A DNA stretch of 56,590 bases from Fidelibacterota bacterium (GTDB lineage Bacteria > Fidelibacterota > Marinisomatia > Marinisomatales > TCS55), in the NCBI GenBank assembly GCA_014381755.1, contig JACNLB010000081.1, positions 1-56,590 of the forward strand, written 5' to 3'. The notes beneath the pieces were generated by a model. The model had not been told where the DNA came from. It did not search any database and was given only the letters and a program-made list of their open reading frames with translations. Shown here piece after piece: positions 18,262-26,950 of the stretch; position 1 is the first letter of the stretch, and each line of letters opens with the position of its first letter. Both the position numbers and the translations under genes were made by a program.

Positions 18262-19077
18262 ATGTTAAAACGACTTGGAAAATTTGCTATCCTCTGTGCA
18301 ATCTTATTGAATACGATAAGTTTATCTGCTCAATCTGAATCTAAGCAGGTAAAGAGATTGAGTGATAAAGTAAGTCAGCAAAATACTCGGATAAATGAAT
18401 TGGAAACAAAACTGAATATTTTACTTCCTGAATTACAAAGAACACTCAAAGCGACTGTTGAAGCAAAAGAACAAACAGATTCTGTTTCAATCCTGATTAT
18501 TAATCGAATTAATACAATTCATAATAAAATAAGATTGTTAGAAGATAAAGCAGCCTATTCTGACAGCACAAATTTTGAAGTTTTAGCGCAATTAGTAATG
18601 ATCGAAAATAAAATTGTTACTCTTGCAAATAGTTTCACTGAATTATATAATGTTCGAAATGATCAAACTCCAGCTTCACCCAGTTCAAAGATCAGCCCCA
18701 GTGAGTATAAAAGACTTTATATCGAAAGTTTGAGCTATTTTCAAAATGGAATGTATAGTCAATCCATAAAAGGTTTTTCAAAACTCGTCGTTAGTGATCC
18801 ACAGAATAATCTTGCAGATAATAGTCAATATTGGCTGGCTGAATGTTATTATTCACAAAAGAACTATAAACGGGCAATTATTGAATTTGAAAAAGTGTTT
18901 ACATTTGCTGGAACAGATAAAGATGATGATGCCCAATTAAAACTGGGCTTGGCTTTTCAAAGTATGGGTAATCTGGTAAAAGCACGAGAAGAATTTCAAC
19001 GATTAGTAGACTATTTTCCAGGAAGTGAATTTTACGATCGTTCCAAAGAAGCTTTGAAACAATTAACAATTGAATAA
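18262..19077 (+). CDS. CpoB/YbgF-like periplasmic coiled-coil TPR protein
   Basis: The ATG at 18262 gives a clean signal peptide (MLKRLGKFAILCAILLNTI, cleavage near LSAQ); a TTG at 18241 would precede it with seven extra residues. A coiled coil follows (about residues 27-70), then a linker, then TPR repeats in the last 130 residues with YFQNGMYSQSIKGFSKLV, NSQYWLAECYYSQKNYKRAI and the final YFPGSEFYDRSKEALKQL typical of YbgF/CpoB. In E. coli CpoB coordinates cell-wall synthesis with outer-membrane constriction. No tol-pal genes are next to it; the cell-wall cluster upstream is consistent with a related role. Confidence 0.8.
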   Translation: MLKRLGKFAILCAILLNTISLSAQSESKQVKRLSDKVSQQNTRINELETKLNILLPELQRTLKATVEAKEQTDSVSILIINRINTIHNKIRLLEDKAAYSDSTNFEVLAQLVMIENKIVTLANSFTELYNVRNDQTPASPSSKISPSEYKRLYIESLSYFQNGMYSQSIKGFSKLVVSDPQNNLADNSQYWLAECYYSQKNYKRAIIEFEKVFTFAGTDKDDDAQLKLGLAFQSMGNLVKAREEFQRLVDYFPGSEFYDRSKEALKQLTIE

Positions 19078-19094
19078 CCGAGAAAAATAATATA

Positions 19095-19922
19095 ATGAGT
19101 AAACTCTTCTACATGACGACGGAAATTATTCCGTTTGCTAATACATCAAGTCTGGCTCCATTTTCAACAAAAGTACCTCTGCTAATGCAGGATAAAGGTC
19201 ATGATATCCGTACTATTATCCCAAAATACGGGTATGTCAGTGAGCGTAAATATATATTAAGAGAAGTGATTCGTCTTCGAGATATTCCTTTTGAGTATAA
19301 TGGAGAAGAAAAAGTCCTTTCTGCTAAAAGTGCTTTCATACCTAAAACACGCGTTCAGGTTTATTTTTTAGAAGATAACGAGTGGTTTAAGCCTCAAACG
19401 AATCTTGTATATAAATCAAAAAATGGTAGAATCCTGAGCGATAATGATCAGCGTTTCTCAATATTTTGTAAAGCGACTTTAGCTACACTACCTCACTTGT
19501 TCTGGAAACCGGATGTTTTCTTATGCAATGGGTGGCAATCATCTTTTGTACCTGCCATGTATAAAGAAGAATATGCTAAAAAGGATTTTTATGAAAATAT
19601 TAAAACAGTACTTATGGTACATAGCATGGATGATGAATATACAGATTTTGGGCAGAAAGCTTTTGAGAAAGCAGGGCTTGAAATCCCTAAAGCTATGAAG
19701 AATGGTAAGGTCAATGCATACGAAGCTGCTGCTGAAAACGCAGATATGATTATTGCACTGGAATCTCCATCTAATAATATTACTGAAAAATTGCTGAAGC
19801 TTCCTACAGTGAAAGCCAATAAGAAAAAAGTATTTACGGTTAAAGTTCCTGAAGAGGATTCATTAGATTATCAGCCTGTAGCTGATAAACTGGATAAAGT
19901 CCTTGAGAAACTTAACAGTTGA
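19095..19922 (+). CDS. Stand-alone glycogen/starch synthase N-terminal (GT5) domain protein
   Basis: The 275 residues align with only the first half of GT5 glycogen synthases (MSKLFYMTTEIIPFANTSSL, then GHDIRTIIPKYG, QVYFLEDNEWF, DNDQRFSIFCKATL, KPDVFLCNGWQSS). The C-terminal Rossmann domain that carries most ADP-glucose contacts is absent. The KTGG motif near the N-terminus, needed for ADP-glucose binding, reads NTSS here (Asn16, Ser18-Ser19). It is therefore unlikely to make glycogen. Short proteins of this kind are known in Bacteroidota, often beside a lipoprotein gene as here (family memory, not searched). A structural or sensing role is inference. Confidence 0.75.
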   Translation: MSKLFYMTTEIIPFANTSSLAPFSTKVPLLMQDKGHDIRTIIPKYGYVSERKYILREVIRLRDIPFEYNGEEKVLSAKSAFIPKTRVQVYFLEDNEWFKPQTNLVYKSKNGRILSDNDQRFSIFCKATLATLPHLFWKPDVFLCNGWQSSFVPAMYKEEYAKKDFYENIKTVLMVHSMDDEYTDFGQKAFEKAGLEIPKAMKNGKVNAYEAAAENADMIIALESPSNNITEKLLKLPTVKANKKKVFTVKVPEEDSLDYQPVADKLDKVLEKLNS

Positions 19923-19944
19923 TCTGACGTATATAATTCACTTA

Positions 19945-21204
19945 ATGAAACAATCAATCAAATTTAGACTCCTTGGGATCGGTCTAGTCTGTGTTTTTTA
20001 TGCAAGTTGTATGGAAGATCCGCTTAAAGCCGATTTAAACGAAAGTGATCTTAATCTTGAAACACAAGAACTCTACGATATTGAAGGAGTCACATACCAG
20101 GTTCCCCCAACAATTGGCAGCAAAACTAAATTGTATTTAGGTTCGGATGATGATTTTCTATATAAAGCTGTTTTATTAAAATCCTCCTTTTATTCTTATG
20201 AATCAAGCGCTTGGACATTATCATCATTTCTTGACACAACTGTAAAAATAGATAGTGCATATTTTACTATTAGAGTCGCTAAAGATACATTGGAAATACC
20301 CGCAACTTTTTCTATGTACTATTTCCCATTGAATGGACTTGATTCCGTTTTCAGTGAATCCCAGTCACATTATTTAAATTTTACTGACTCTGAAATTGCC
20401 GCAAGTGAATTCGTTTCAACTGCTACAGAAGAAAGTATTGAAGTAGATTCTATTACAACTAATTATACAGTAAAGTTTCCTGCAATCAGTTTATTTGATT
20501 CTACGTTTGCTGATACATCATTGAACTATTCGCTTATGCTAATCCTGGAAAATGGTAATGAGGAATTACATAGTTTTTATAGCAGGGAATATGATTATTC
20601 CAATTCCTTAACACCTAAATTAGAAGTCTATTTTCGACAATTTACTTATCCTGATTCAGCTGATACATCTGCAGATGTAAGTATTGATACACTTTCCAGA
20701 TCATTTCTTGTTTCTCAAGATTTAAGTATAATAGTTCCGCCGGATTTAACAGAACAAGATACATCTTATGTCACTATCAGCCGTGGAAAAGGATTACGCA
20801 GTTTAATTAAAATGGACTTTTTGGATTCTCTTCAATTACCGAAACAAACTAGTTTTGACAAAGCAGAGCTGACTCTATTCATGGTTCCGGATACGAATAT
20901 TTCTTCTTTCAGTATTTGGGCTGTACCTTTAAATGATACTATCATTTTACCTAGTTTTGAAAAATTAGATGAAGATGATTTTAATGTACATGCTTCACTT
21001 TTTTCCAGTGGATCTGTCCTAGACAGTAAAGTTGTTTTCAACATTAAGAACTTCCTTCAAAATCAGTACTTTGAAAATGTAGAGAATCTTGGTATTAAAC
21101 TTTATGGCAATATAAATAATAGTCTCAAAACTGAAGTTCATTTTTATTCTGCAGATCATGATTCATTATATCCTAAACTTTTTATTCAATATGTTGCTCC
21201 GTAG
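19945..21204 (+). CDS. Putative lipoprotein (DUF4270-like context)
   Basis: I chose the ATG at 19945: it opens a lipoprotein signal with the lipobox VFYASC (Cys22). The mature protein (about 400 residues) is acidic, Ser/Thr/Asp-rich and predicted beta-rich, e.g. KIDSAYFTIRVAKDTLEIP and SLKTEVHFYSADHDSLYPKLFIQYV at the end; the form resembles carbohydrate-binding or DUF4270 lipoproteins that often follow the GT5-only gene in Bacteroidota. The assignment to DUF4270 is a guess from neighbourhood and shape. The downstream barrel gene starts 14 nt before its stop. Confidence 0.7.
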   Translation: MKQSIKFRLLGIGLVCVFYASCMEDPLKADLNESDLNLETQELYDIEGVTYQVPPTIGSKTKLYLGSDDDFLYKAVLLKSSFYSYESSAWTLSSFLDTTVKIDSAYFTIRVAKDTLEIPATFSMYYFPLNGLDSVFSESQSHYLNFTDSEIAASEFVSTATEESIEVDSITTNYTVKFPAISLFDSTFADTSLNYSLMLILENGNEELHSFYSREYDYSNSLTPKLEVYFRQFTYPDSADTSADVSIDTLSRSFLVSQDLSIIVPPDLTEQDTSYVTISRGKGLRSLIKMDFLDSLQLPKQTSFDKAELTLFMVPDTNISSFSIWAVPLNDTIILPSFEKLDEDDFNVHASLFSSGSVLDSKVVFNIKNFLQNQYFENVENLGIKLYGNINNSLKTEVHFYSADHDSLYPKLFIQYVAP

Positions 21205-22447
21205 ATTCATTATATTATCATTATTTACTGTCTTAAGCGGACAGTCAATCCATAATGCGTTTGGTTTAGGATTAATTTCTTTTAATCATAATGCTGCATC
21301 GGCAGCTTTAGCCAGCCGCGGGATTATTCCTTCTTTTAATCATAATGTCTCACTGTCAAATCCTGTCACTTGGAACAATTTTAAATATGCATATTTATCC
21401 GGTAATTATAATGGTGATGAATTCACCAGTGATTTAGGAGTAAATGGATTATCTGGTGTCAGTAGTGCACAATTCACAGTTCCGATCGGTGATAAGTATG
21501 CTTGGGGATTTGGCCTAAAACCACTTTTCACCCAGCAATATTTAATTGAAGATGATCCAGTTGAATTCTATATAGATGATGATACTCTTTTAACGCAACG
21601 CTCTGCTGATGGTTCAGGTGGTATATCATCTTTGTATACAGCTATTCGATTCCCTTTAACAGTTCATGAAGGCATGGCGGTTGAATTGGATGTGTTATTC
21701 GGTTCTTTACGTAAAGATTCAAAGTTTAGTATCGATCAACGAACATACCATTATTTTCAACGACATTTATTTTCCGGTTCGCTTTATAAAATATTTTTAT
21801 CATCGGACAGGTTTAGTCGTAAAAATAGACCATTGAATATATATTTTATGTACAGTGGCGCAATTAATCCATTGAAAATAAAACATTATTCATTTCAGCC
21901 ATTTGAAGATATTAACAATAATGGTTATTATGATAATGCTGATAGTCCCACACCTTCAAGCGCTCCTTCTGCTGAAGTCAGTATTTATAATAATGTTTTA
22001 GATCCGTTTGAGATCGGTTTTGGTTTTGATATGTTAATGAAGAATGATCTTCATTTAATGATCGAAGCCCATAGTTGGAATGATAAGGGATATAAAGATA
22101 AAACTATTTTTCCATTGCTATCTTATTATGTAAATAAATCTCAACAAGTGTCATTGGGTTTAGCACAATTCTCACCGGAAATAGCATTCAAATTCGCTCA
22201 AAAAATACAATATAGAGGTGGTGTTTATTACCGTAAAGACTTTCTGGAAGAAATGGATAGTTATGTGAATGAAATTGGAATTTCTTTAGGGATTGGTATT
22301 AAATTTGGTGTTGCAAATAATCAAATAGATTTTGCGTATAGATATGGCATCCGTTCTAGCGATATAATTTCAGATGAAACAATCAATCATTTTACAATTG
22401 GCATGCAATTAGGTGATTTATGGTTCGTAAAAAGAAGACCAAAATGA
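21191..22447 (+). CDS. Putative outer-membrane beta-barrel protein
   Basis: The ATG at 21191 overlaps the lipoprotein gene and gives a signal peptide (MLLRRFIILSLFTVLSGQ). The mature part shows alternating hydrophobic strands with aromatic girdles, an N-terminal GLGLISFNHNAASAALASRG and a typical closing strand ending NHFTIGMQLGDLWFVKRR. It resembles the PorV/FadL-like barrels of FCB bacteria, but no family motif is decisive. An acidic insertion (DINNNGYYDNADSP, about residues 240-255) resembles a calcium loop. Probably paired with the upstream lipoprotein and downstream TPR lipoprotein. Confidence 0.65.
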   Translation: MLLRRFIILSLFTVLSGQSIHNAFGLGLISFNHNAASAALASRGIIPSFNHNVSLSNPVTWNNFKYAYLSGNYNGDEFTSDLGVNGLSGVSSAQFTVPIGDKYAWGFGLKPLFTQQYLIEDDPVEFYIDDDTLLTQRSADGSGGISSLYTAIRFPLTVHEGMAVELDVLFGSLRKDSKFSIDQRTYHYFQRHLFSGSLYKIFLSSDRFSRKNRPLNIYFMYSGAINPLKIKHYSFQPFEDINNNGYYDNADSPTPSSAPSAEVSIYNNVLDPFEIGFGFDMLMKNDLHLMIEAHSWNDKGYKDKTIFPLLSYYVNKSQQVSLGLAQFSPEIAFKFAQKIQYRGGVYYRKDFLEEMDSYVNEIGISLGIGIKFGVANNQIDFAYRYGIRSSDIISDETINHFTIGMQLGDLWFVKRRPK

Positions 22448-22458
22448 GGTAACTATCA

Positions 22459-23724
22459 ATGAAATCAATTCAATTTCACAAAATAATAACTGTAGGTGTC
22501 ATAGCCTTATTTTTTTCTATGTGTGTTCCACCGGAAGATGGGCAAGTAGATGAAGATGCAGCTTATGATGCATATCTTGACTCATTACGTGAAGTGCGTT
22601 GTCCAAGACTATTAAGCAGCGCAGCGGAATATTATAAAAACAGGGATTGGCAGTCTACAATTAATGCATATATAGAATTAGTGGATTTAGGATGCGATAG
22701 AGATGACCCTGAAGAAGTATACCAATATTATGCAATTTCGTATGAATATTTAGGATTATACGATAGTTCAGAATTCGTGTTGGTAAAAGGATTACAACAA
22801 CTCCCAAATAATGTACAATTACGAAAACGCCTCGTGTATGCATATTCAAAACAAGGTAAAACAGATTTACAGATTTCAGAATTGAATCGTTTAAGTGAAT
22901 TGATGCCAAACGATTTGGATATTAAAATGGATTTAGCAGAACTGTATGGTGAACAGGGATTTTATGATGATCAAATTGATTATCTAGAGCAAATTTTAGA
23001 TATAGACCCAACAAATGAAAAAGCTCAAAGTGAGATTGCACTTGTTTACGAAAAAACAGGTAAAGATCCGTTGGATGTTTATCGTGAACGATTTCGAACA
23101 AATCCTGATAATATTTCATATGGTATTGATTTAGCTGACCGTTTACTCAACAAGGATGAAGCGATAGAAGCAGTGGATGTGCTTAAAAAAGTGATTCGTC
23201 TTGATAAAACAAGCAAACTGGCATATCGGAAGTTGGGGCAGGCTCATTATAATGCAGACCAATTGGATGAAGCTTCAGATGCTTATGAAGAACTTTTCTT
23301 ACTCAATCCTCGAGATGTTCAGATAGCATTGAGAATATGTGATGTAAACATAGCTAATCAAAAATATGAAAAAGCATTACGTTGGGCGGATAAGGCTATT
23401 TCAATTGATAAGACTCGAGGTGAATCTCACGGTAAAAAAGGCAATGTATATTATAAATCATTCCAAGATTGTAGAAGTGCATCCATTTCCTTAGATGATC
23501 GGATTGTTGCAACGTTGGCTAATAGAAATTTTTTAAAAGCCGACGAATTGGGTTTCAGTCGATTTAATAGTTCTACATCTTGGTTAGAAGAAAATGAAGT
23601 CTTATTCTCAAAAGCTCAATGGTTTATGCTTGATGATGATGTTAAAAATCAAGGTTATGTTACACCAAGAAGTGGATGTTATAATTGGGTGAATGAAAAA
23701 CTCAAAAAAGATCCGAAGTGGTAA
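22459..23724 (+). CDS. TPR-repeat lipoprotein
   Basis: A lipobox LFFSMC (Cys22) follows a short hydrophobic signal. Then come about seven tetratricopeptide units (for example LRKRLVYAYSKQGKTDLQI, DLAELYGEQGFYDDQIDYL, YRKLGQAHYNADQLDEASDA). The C-terminal 60 residues carry a conserved Trp/Cys segment (KAQWFMLDDDVKNQGYV, GCYNWV). TPR lipoproteins act as scaffolds in outer-membrane assembly or secretion. It follows the barrel gene by 11 nt, so it may serve that barrel. Exact function unknown. Confidence 0.8.
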   Translation: MKSIQFHKIITVGVIALFFSMCVPPEDGQVDEDAAYDAYLDSLREVRCPRLLSSAAEYYKNRDWQSTINAYIELVDLGCDRDDPEEVYQYYAISYEYLGLYDSSEFVLVKGLQQLPNNVQLRKRLVYAYSKQGKTDLQISELNRLSELMPNDLDIKMDLAELYGEQGFYDDQIDYLEQILDIDPTNEKAQSEIALVYEKTGKDPLDVYRERFRTNPDNISYGIDLADRLLNKDEAIEAVDVLKKVIRLDKTSKLAYRKLGQAHYNADQLDEASDAYEELFLLNPRDVQIALRICDVNIANQKYEKALRWADKAISIDKTRGESHGKKGNVYYKSFQDCRSASISLDDRIVATLANRNFLKADELGFSRFNSSTSWLEENEVLFSKAQWFMLDDDVKNQGYVTPRSGCYNWVNEKLKKDPKW

Positions 23725-23745
23725 TGAAATAACGAAATCTATATT

Positions 23746-25044
23746 TTGTCTTATCTCAAAAACGCCGACTCTGAATTATTTGAAATTTTAATGCGTGAAG
23801 TGGGACGTGAGTTTTCGACCCTTGAATTAATTGCATCTGAAAATTTTGTAAGCTATCCAGTTTTGGAAATGGCCGGTGGTGTCATGACCAATAAGTATGC
23901 GGAAGGGTATCCGGGCAAGCGCTATTACGGTGGCTGTGAACATGTGGACGAAGCTGAAGATTTAGCGCGAGATCGTGCCAAAATACTGTTCAATGCTGAA
24001 TATGCTAATGTACAGCCCCATTCAGGCTCTCAAGCCAATATGGCCGCATTACTCACGTTTGTTAAAACCGGTGAAACAATCATGGGATTAGATTTAGCTC
24101 ATGGCGGACATTTAACCCATGGTAGCCCGGTGAATTTTTCAGGTAAACTTTTCAATGTTGTTTCTTATCAAGTTGATAGGGCAACAGGTCGGGTTAATTT
24201 TGATGAAGTTAGAAAATTGGCGAAAGAGCATAAACCAAAATTGATTATCTGTGGCGGCAGCGCTTATCCTAGGCATATTGAATTTGAGGATTTCAAAGCT
24301 GTTGCTGATGAAATCGGTGCATTTTTGATGGCGGACATAGCCCATCCTGCCGGATTGGTTGCAACCGGATTACACCCGTCGCCCATGCCGTATTGTGATG
24401 TGGTGACAACGACAACTCATAAAACACTTCGCGGTCCGCGCGGCGGAATGATTATGATGGGAAAAGACAGTGAAAACTCTTTTGGTGTTGTCGCTCCTAA
24501 ATCCGGGCGTGTTAAAAATATGTCAGAATTGATTGATTCCATGGTAATGCCTGGAATCCAAGGCGGTCCATTGATGCATATCATTGCTGCAAAAGCAGTG
24601 GCTTTCGGCGAAGCGCTGCAGCCGTCCTTTAAAGAATATACCAGCCAAATTGTAAAAAATGCTCAAACTCTTGCTGATGCATTTTTATCAAAAGATTATC
24701 ATTTGGTTTCCGGTGGAACTGATACCCATGTTATTTTAATCGATTTGACGAACAAGAGTATTACGGGTAAAACTGCTGAAAAAGCACTCGAAAAAGCAGG
24801 TATTACGGTAAATAAAAACATGGTTCCTTTTGATGAACGTAGTCCATTTGTTACAAGCGGAATACGGGTTGGAACTCCCGCGATTACAACTAGGGGAATG
24901 GAAGAAGATCAAATGCTTACAATTTGTGATTTGATTGATCAAGTCATCGATAATCCGGAAAATGAATTTGTAATAACAAACGTCAAGTCAACAGTAAAAG
25001 AGCTTTGTGACTCATTTCCTCTCTATGATGATCTGTTGAATTGA
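23746..25044 (+). CDS. glyA: Serine hydroxymethyltransferase
   Basis: Pyridoxal-phosphate enzyme interconverting serine and glycine with tetrahydrofolate; the main source of one-carbon units. Motifs: [12 protein letters not shown], the [16 protein letters not shown] segment, [15 protein letters not shown] and the lysine motif [14 protein letters not shown], where Lys226 would bind the cofactor. The 432 residues are normal. The start appears to be TTG at 23746; no upstream ATG in frame gives a better fit. Confidence 0.95.
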   Translation: MSYLKNADSELFEILMREVGREFSTLELIASENFVSYPVLEMAGGVMTNKYAEGYPGKRYYGGCEHVDEAEDLARDRAKILFNAEYANVQPHSGSQANMAALLTFVKTGETIMGLDLAHGGHLTHGSPVNFSGKLFNVVSYQVDRATGRVNFDEVRKLAKEHKPKLIICGGSAYPRHIEFEDFKAVADEIGAFLMADIAHPAGLVATGLHPSPMPYCDVVTTTTHKTLRGPRGGMIMMGKDSENSFGVVAPKSGRVKNMSELIDSMVMPGIQGGPLMHIIAAKAVAFGEALQPSFKEYTSQIVKNAQTLADAFLSKDYHLVSGGTDTHVILIDLTNKSITGKTAEKALEKAGITVNKNMVPFDERSPFVTSGIRVGTPAITTRGMEEDQMLTICDLIDQVIDNPENEFVITNVKSTVKELCDSFPLYDDLLN

Positions 25045-25084
25045 TCGTCTCTTATTTTTCAATATTTCCTCTAAATTCAACACC

Positions 25085-25936
25085 ATGTTAATAAAGTGCA
25101 ATTTGCAATTTGTATGCTTTTTCTTAATGAGCTTTTGGGTTTCATCCTGCACGACAGCTTATTATTTGGAACATCATCCCGATTTTGCTGAAGATATATT
25201 GTATCGTAAAGTTCTTTTAGCTGAAAAGAAACTGACAAGTGATGATGCCGAACTTTTTCTTGAAGCTGTAAAATTACGGACGCAATACACATACGCATTT
25301 ATTGTTGAAAAAGCTGATCGTATGATAGAAGATGATTATGAAGCCGGGAAAAATCTCTACTCCCATGCTTTGGCAAGCTTTGAGAAAGCGATTTCACATG
25401 GAAGAAAGGCTATACAACTTCGTCATCCTCAATTGCAAAAAATGGTGGATTGGATAATGGAAGATGTTACATTTACAGAAGATGATGTGCCTTACTTATA
25501 TTGGCTGGGTGCTGCCTATGGCGGTGCGATAAGTACGAGCAGGGGCAAGGCAAAATGGGTGATTCAACTTCCAATTGTCGGCTATTTATTAGAAAAAGCG
25601 CTGGAGATTGATCCTAAATGGAATTCAGGAGCTATTCATTCAGCCATGATTTCCTATTCTATGGCCCGGACAGACTTAATGGGTAATAATGTTGAACAAG
25701 CAACACGTCATTATAAACTAGCCATGATTTTTTCAAATGGACACGATGCAGGAGCAAAAGTTTCCTATGCGGAAAATGTACTCGTATCATTACAGAAAAA
25801 AGATGAATTTAGATTATTATTGAAAGAAGCTCTCAACATGGATTTAGATAATGATAAGAATTTGGCTTTGGGAAATATTATTGCTCGTGAACGGGCACTC
25901 TGGTTACTTTCAAGAACAGATGAACTGTTTTACTAA
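25085..25936 (+). CDS. TRAP transporter TatT-type lipoprotein component
   Basis: A lipobox SFWVSSC follows a hydrophobic signal of about 21 residues. The mature protein is all-helical with TPR-like repeats, matching the TatT component first characterised in Treponema pallidum, which binds the substrate-binding protein of a TRAP system. Conserved features include EAVKLRTQYTYAFI, DVPYLYWLGAAYGGAIS and PIVGYLLEKALEIDPKWNSG. Its stop directly abuts the ATG of the DctP gene, and the permease follows, so the three genes are one operon. Confidence 0.88.
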   Translation: MLIKCNLQFVCFFLMSFWVSSCTTAYYLEHHPDFAEDILYRKVLLAEKKLTSDDAELFLEAVKLRTQYTYAFIVEKADRMIEDDYEAGKNLYSHALASFEKAISHGRKAIQLRHPQLQKMVDWIMEDVTFTEDDVPYLYWLGAAYGGAISTSRGKAKWVIQLPIVGYLLEKALEIDPKWNSGAIHSAMISYSMARTDLMGNNVEQATRHYKLAMIFSNGHDAGAKVSYAENVLVSLQKKDEFRLLLKEALNMDLDNDKNLALGNIIARERALWLLSRTDELFY

Positions 25937-26950
25937 ATGAATACTCTATTACGATTACTATTTTGCCTCCTTTTAGTTGGTGAAATTAGTGCGAAAAAAA
26001 CCATTATAAAAATGGCAACTTTGGCTCCGGAAGGTACAGATTGGCATGGAATGCTTGTGGAAATGGGACAGCGTTGGAAAGAAGCGACCGACGGACAGAT
26101 TGTGCTCCGTATATATCCCGGCGGCGTTGTGGGCGATGAACGGGATATGATACGAAAAATGAGGATTGGTCAAATTCATGCTGCTGCGATTTCCAGTGAA
26201 GGGCTTTCCGAAGTTAATCCGGATGTGAATGGATTTGTTCTGCCATTGATATTTGATGATTATGATGATGTAGATTGGCTCCGAGAAAAATTATCTACTC
26301 AATTAGAAGAGGATATGAGGGAAAACGGTTTTGAAGTTCTATTATGGGCCGATGTTGGTTGGGCAAAATGGTTTACAACAGATCCCATCGTTTATCTCGA
26401 TGATCTCAAAGGAATGAAGATTTTTACCTGGGCCGGCGATTACCGTACTCAAAATTTATGGGAAAGTGCCGGATTTCAATCTGTACCTTTGGCTTCTATT
26501 GATGTATTATCAGGATTTCAAACGGGACTTATAAATGCTATTGCCACAACTCCGTTATATGCATTATCTCAACAATGGTTTGGCTCTGCAAATTATATGC
26601 TTGATATAAATTGGGGTTTGCTGACTGCTGGAGTCATTATTGATAAAAAAATATGGAATCGAATTTCACCTGAACATCAAGTAAAAATGAAGTCGATTGC
26701 TCAAGACATAGGATTAATGCACCAACGAAGTACCCGCCATCAGGATGATGAAGCCATTAAAGTCATGCAGGAATATGGATTGAAAATCCATCAGCCTACT
26801 CCGGATGAAATAGACCATTGGAAAAATTATTTAAAAACCTGGTATCCGAAATTGCGAGGAAAATATGTATCAGAAGAAATTTTCGATACGGTCATAGAAT
26901 TCATGGCTGAAAAAGATTCCTTGGATGCTTTGCACAAAACGTTAGAATAA
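25937..26950 (+). CDS. dctP: TRAP transporter substrate-binding protein, DctP family
   Basis: Periplasmic solute receptor of a tripartite ATP-independent transporter. A signal peptide (residues 1-19) precedes the mature protein with IKMATLAPEGTDWHGMLVEM, YPGGVVGDERDMIRKMRIGQ and the helix-linked LKGMKIFTWAGD region where DctP proteins place an Arg or aromatic clamp. The TatT-type partner is upstream; the fused permease overlaps its stop by one base. The substrate cannot be read from sequence; organic acids are typical, but TatP-type receptors may bind hydrophobic ligands. Confidence 0.92.
   Translation: MNTLLRLLFCLLLVGEISAKKTIIKMATLAPEGTDWHGMLVEMGQRWKEATDGQIVLRIYPGGVVGDERDMIRKMRIGQIHAAAISSEGLSEVNPDVNGFVLPLIFDDYDDVDWLREKLSTQLEEDMRENGFEVLLWADVGWAKWFTTDPIVYLDDLKGMKIFTWAGDYRTQNLWESAGFQSVPLASIDVLSGFQTGLINAIATTPLYALSQQWFGSANYMLDINWGLLTAGVIIDKKIWNRISPEHQVKMKSIAQDIGLMHQRSTRHQDDEAIKVMQEYGLKIHQPTPDEIDHWKNYLKTWYPKLRGKYVSEEIFDTVIEFMAEKDSLDALHKTLE

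Noticed and set aside
19095-19922. Functional glycogen synthase
   Set aside because: The C-terminal domain is missing and KTGG is replaced by NTSS.
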